Below, one piece after another: positions 41,668-44,354 of a stretch of DNA of 44,354 bases. Source of the stretch: Thiorhodococcus mannitoliphagus. Its GTDB lineage: Bacteria; Pseudomonadota; Gammaproteobacteria; Chromatiales; Chromatiaceae. The number at the start of each line of letters is the position of its first letter. The stretch's first letter is position 1. The stretch lies in assembly GCF_010915725.1 (NCBI RefSeq), contig NZ_JAAIJR010000038.1:1-44354 (forward strand), in the 5' to 3' direction. The notes beneath the pieces were generated by a model. It saw nothing but the letters and a program-made list of their open reading frames with translations. It was not told where the DNA came from and ran no database searches. Position numbers and translations under genes: made by a program.

Positions 41668-42216
41668 TCAACTGGTACGAATGAAGGTCGCCCGATAGTG
41701 GCGCAGCTCGTCGATCGACTCACGAATGTCGTCCAGCGCCTGGTGCTTGGACGCCTTCTTGAAGCCCGCAGCGACTTTCGGCGCCCAACGCTGCGCTAGA
41801 ATCTTCAAGGTGCTCACGTCGAGATTGCGATAGTGACAATAGGCCTCAAGTCTTGGCATCCAGCGCGCCAGGAATCGGCGATCTTGGCAGATGCTGTTGC
41901 CACAAAGCGGCGAGAAGCCCTCCGGCACATAGCTCGAAATGAAATCCAGCGTCACGGCCTCGGCATCTGATTCGGCATGAAGGCTCCTGCTGACACGCTC
42001 GATCAACCCCGAACTCCCGTGATGCTCGCGGTTCCACTCATCCATACCAGCAAGGATCTCTTCTTCCTGACGAATCGCAATGACGGGCCCCTCTGCAACC
42101 AGTTGAAGATGGCTATCCGTGATGATGGTGGCAATCTCGAGGATCCGGTCCTGGAAAGGATCCAGTCCCGTCATTTCGAGATCGATCCAAATCAGGTTGC
42201 TCTCGCTCTTGCTCAT
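41668..42216 (-). CDS. orn: oligoribonuclease
   Basis: About 182 residues, the family's usual length. This 3'-5' exoribonuclease degrades di- to short oligoribonucleotides, including pGpG. DEDDh residues are visible: [12 protein letters not shown] (D and E), [33 protein letters not shown] (D) and [14 protein letters not shown] (H and D). ATG at 42216 has AAGGAG nine bases upstream; the frame is open to 42324 but that extension overlaps the divergent cytochrome control region and looks non-coding. Divergent from the cytochrome c gene, as often seen next to rsgA. Confidence 0.96.
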   Translation of the reverse strand: MSKSESNLIWIDLEMTGLDPFQDRILEIATIITDSHLQLVAEGPVIAIRQEEEILAGMDEWNREHHGSSGLIERVSRSLHAESDAEAVTLDFISSYVPEGFSPLCGNSICQDRRFLARWMPRLEAYCHYRNLDVSTLKILAQRWAPKVAAGFKKASKHQALDDIRESIDELRHYRATFIRTS

Positions 42217-42347
42217 GCTCTGCGGCTCCTTATGGCCCTGTCGCGGACTAGAATTGATGCACACCGAGTCTATCGCAGGCGAGCGAGGTGCGGGGCACCT
42301 CGCCTCAACGTAGAATGCACACAACCAACAGCGTTGGAGCTAAGACC

Positions 42348-42638
42348 ATGAATACCAAGCCATCCTTTCGCATCGGCCTCATCACCCTCGTCGTCGCAGG
42401 CGCGACAACAAGCGCCCGCGCGGCCACTGATGACGTCGAAGCCATCTATCAGGAGCACTGCACCAAGTGCCATGGCAGCGAGGTCTACACCCGCGACGAT
42501 CGCAAGGTGACCTCCTACGACGGGCTCGTTCGTCAGGTGCAGCGCTGCGAACTCTCTCTGCAGCTGACCTGGTTCGACGACGAGATCAAGAATGTCGCCG
42601 ACTATCTGAACACCCGCTTCTATCACTTCAAGCCTTAG
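42348..42638 (+). CDS. small monoheme c-type cytochrome without a methionine ligand
   Basis: About 96 residues. A Sec signal peptide (residues 1-25, FRIGLITLVVAGATTSARAA) leaves a mature protein of about 70 residues with one heme site CTKCH. The remaining sequence (TDDVEAIYQEH...SYDGLVRQVQRCELSLQLTWFDDEIKNVADYLNTRFYHFKP) fits a class I cytochrome fold, with a C-terminal helix DEIKNVADYLN. The mature part has no methionine at all, so the usual Met axial ligand is absent; the only extra His outside CxxCH are in QEHC and near the end (FYHFKP). A third Cys lies in QRCELS. ATG at 42348 has TTGGAG eleven bases upstream. It ends four bases before rsgA, suggesting one transcript. Confidence 0.85.
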   Translation: MNTKPSFRIGLITLVVAGATTSARAATDDVEAIYQEHCTKCHGSEVYTRDDRKVTSYDGLVRQVQRCELSLQLTWFDDEIKNVADYLNTRFYHFKP

Positions 42639-42642
42639 CCGC

Positions 42643-43638
42643 ATGCCAAAACGTCGCCTCTCCGCACGCCAGATCGAACGCATTCGGACGATTCAAGAGC
42701 GACGCCGCGAGCGCCTCGCCTCCCGCCCCGAGCGCGCACTGGCCGAGCTGGACGCGGAGGTCGAGCCAGAGGAGGGCCGTGTCGTGGTGCGCCACGGCGC
42801 GAATCTGGCGGTGGAGGACAAAGAGGGGCACGTCGTGCATTGCCTCTGCCGCCAAAACATCGGACATCCAGTCTGCGGCGACCGCGTCGTCTGGCAGCGC
42901 ACCGCAGACGGTCAGGGCGTGGTGACCGCAATCCTGGCTCGCACCAGTGTCCTGAGCCGCCCCGACTACAGCGGCCGCCCCAAGCCCCTGGCCGCAAATC
43001 TGACCCGCTTGGTCGTCCTCATTGCCCCGGAGCCCGAGCCAAGTGGCTATTTGGTAGACCAGTATCTGGTGGCCGCAGAGAGCATCGGGATCCAGGCCAT
43101 GCTGGTCGGCAATAAGATGGACCTGCTCGACCCCGAACCGCGCCTAGCCTTTCAACGGCGCTTTGCTCACTATCCGACCATCGGCTATCCGACCTTCTGG
43201 ATCAGCCTGCGCGAGCCGGACTCGGTGGCGGTGCTCTCCGCCGCCCTGGCTGGCGAGACAAGCGTCTTGGTCGGTCAGTCTGGCGTCGGCAAGTCGTCTC
43301 TGGTCAAGGCATTGCTGCCGGATCGCGAGATCCAGGTCGGACGCTTGTCAGAGGCCACCGGACTCGGCCGACATACCACCTCCGCCGCGAGCTGCTACCG
43401 CTTACCCAGTGGCGGCTCCTTGATCGACTCACCGGGCGTGCGTAGCTTTCGCCTCGGGGACATCAGCCGCGACGAACTCGAGCTGGGTTTCCGCGAGCTG
43501 CGGCCCTACGTCGGCAAGTGTCGCTTTAAGGATTGCCGACACGACCATGAGCCCGACTGCGCGGTGCGCCAGGCCGTCGCCGACGGCGCCATCGCGGCTG
43601 AGCGGCTGGCCAACTTCCAGCACTTGCTGGGCCGGTAA
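42643..43638 (+). CDS. rsgA: ribosome small subunit-dependent GTPase RsgA
   Basis: About 331 residues. A basic N-terminal extension (KRRLSARQIERIRTIQERRRERL) precedes an OB fold (GRVVVRHGANLAVEDKEG...VCGDRVVWQR). The circularly permuted G domain follows, with G4 NKMDLLD, G1 GQSGVGKSSLVKALL and G3 DSPGVRSF. A zinc knuckle (CRFKDCRHDHEPDC) closes the protein. RsgA releases RbfA and checks late 30S assembly. It starts four bases after the small cytochrome gene. Confidence 0.96.
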   Translation: MPKRRLSARQIERIRTIQERRRERLASRPERALAELDAEVEPEEGRVVVRHGANLAVEDKEGHVVHCLCRQNIGHPVCGDRVVWQRTADGQGVVTAILARTSVLSRPDYSGRPKPLAANLTRLVVLIAPEPEPSGYLVDQYLVAAESIGIQAMLVGNKMDLLDPEPRLAFQRRFAHYPTIGYPTFWISLREPDSVAVLSAALAGETSVLVGQSGVGKSSLVKALLPDREIQVGRLSEATGLGRHTTSAASCYRLPSGGSLIDSPGVRSFRLGDISRDELELGFRELRPYVGKCRFKDCRHDHEPDCAVRQAVADGAIAAERLANFQHLLGR

Positions 43639-43733
43639 GAGATCGTTCGCATGCGGCCAGCCCGCCGTTCAATCGAGCCGATTCGACCGCTTCCTAGCCC
43701 GCACTTACCCTTCGTTCCAAGCAGGAGAGCGCC

Positions 43734-44198
43734 TTGGCCTACTGGCTGATGAAATCCGAGCCTGACGTCTTCGGCATCGATCACCTAGCGGAGCGCCCCG
43801 ACCAGATCGAACCCTGGGATGGCGTTCGCAACTATCAGGCCCGCAACATGATGCGCGACCAAATGCGCCCGGGCGACGGGGTACTCTTCTATCACTCGAA
43901 CTGCACCCTTCCTGGCGTCGTTGGCATCGCCGAGATCGCGACCCAGTCACGCCCCGACCCCACCGCCTTCGATCCCGAGGCCAAGTACTTCGATCCCAAA
44001 AGCGACCCTGACAATCCACGCTGGTATCTGGTCGATGTCCGCTATGTGCGCCACCTGAAACGGACGATCACCTTGGCGGAGCTGAAGGAGCACAGCGCCG
44101 ATCTGCTCAAGGACATGCCTTTAGTCCGCAAGGGCAACCGGCTGTCGATCATGCCGGTCACCCCAGAGCAATGGAACTTCATCCTGAGCTTGGAGTAA
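43734..44198 (+). CDS. EVE domain-containing protein
   Basis: About 154 residues, a stand-alone EVE domain (YWLMKSEPDVFGIDHL, WDGVRNYQARNMMRD, GDGVLFYHSN, GVVGIAEI, RWYLVDVRYVR, NRLSIMPVTPEQWNFIL). EVE domains are structurally related to PUA and YTH domains and bind modified bases in RNA or DNA; the biological role of stand-alone EVE proteins is not settled. The start is TTG at 43734, chosen because AGGAGAG stands just before it and the family usually starts MxYWLxKSEP. It follows rsgA by 95 bases. Confidence 0.9.
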   Translation: MAYWLMKSEPDVFGIDHLAERPDQIEPWDGVRNYQARNMMRDQMRPGDGVLFYHSNCTLPGVVGIAEIATQSRPDPTAFDPEAKYFDPKSDPDNPRWYLVDVRYVRHLKRTITLAELKEHSADLLKDMPLVRKGNRLSIMPVTPEQWNFILSLE

Positions 44199-44245
44199 GT
44201 TTGGAACCAACCGCAAACCAACACCTCCAAGGGCCGCAACTTTAA

Positions 44246-44354
44246 GAGGCTGTCTGAATATTGTGATCGCCCGAGCTGTAGATACTCTGTTCTGACGCAA
44301 GTCCGATTTGCCTCCTGTCCATCATTTTTTTCTATCGGCATCGTTGTCTCAGCG
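44246..44354 (+). repeat. possible end of an insertion element with a GAGGCTGTCTG terminus
   Basis: GAGGCTGTCTGAATA starts at 44246, closely similar to the terminal repeat GAGGCTGTCTGGAAA of dispersed repeat copy B. A minus-strand frame (about 44042-44341) runs off toward the window end but shows no recognised domain. The opposite end lies outside the window, so the identification is tentative. Confidence 0.3.

Overview
The window looks like chromosomal DNA of a GC-rich gammaproteobacterium, most plausibly a purple sulfur bacterium (Chromatiaceae-like). This rests on the gammaproteobacterial gene order nnr-tsaE-amiC-mutL-miaA-hfq-hflX-hflK-hflC-DUF2065-hisZ-purA, on the orn/rsgA/queG neighbourhood, and on a biliverdin heme oxygenase facing a bacteriophytochrome. 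No photosynthesis structural gene lies inside the window, so the phototrophic assignment is inference. No tRNA, rRNA or CRISPR array was seen.

Layout. 1-4306 (minus strand): two tandem GH57-type glycoside hydrolases followed by a DUF2333 membrane protein and a clear intrinsic terminator. 4307-6293: a gene-poor stretch with a short inverted-repeat element and the decayed 3' half of an FtsX-type ABC permease. 6294-7578: a histone-H1-like Lys/Ala-rich DUF2934 protein, then a convergent DUF3334 (CheX-like) protein. 7813-10453: a light-sensing module made of bphO with a possible 33-codon ORF after it, and a divergent phytochrome with only PAS-GAF-PHY domains. 10881-15111 (minus): a four-gene molybdenum hydroxylase operon (2Fe-2S subunit, Tat-exported Moco subunit, XdhC, MocA-like cytidylyltransferase). 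15219-17150: an LTA-synthase/OpgB-like membrane phosphotransferase. 17146-20025: a scar-like region with repeats, a 5' fragment of BREX pglZ, an intact DUF262/DUF1524 (GmrSD-like) gene and a 3' fragment of a VapC PIN toxin. 20025-26024 (minus): bioA and the DUF2868/DUF3482 membrane protein-GTPase pair, whose membrane partner carries a very long Glu/Pro-rich insert. 26458-40258 (minus): the conserved housekeeping block for purine and histidine synthesis, HflKC protease control, Hfq/HflX, tRNA modification, mismatch repair, cell-wall amidase and NAD(P)HX repair. 40335-44198: queG, orn, a small c-type cytochrome, rsgA and an EVE-domain protein.

Two families of dispersed non-coding elements run through the window. 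One is about 105 bp, with TAAGAAAG-type inverted ends and a C6/G6 hairpin (three copies). The other carries GATCGG/TATCGG hexamer arrays between conserved flanks (three copies; one holds an inverted pair of REP-like palindromes and one has 15-bp terminal inverted repeats). Several copies sit exactly at stop codons.

The most interesting parts are the output-less phytochrome module, the repeat-bounded remnant of a BREX/DUF262/VapC defence region, the DUF2868-DUF3482 pair with its Glu/Pro-rich spacer, and a single-heme cytochrome whose mature part contains no methionine.
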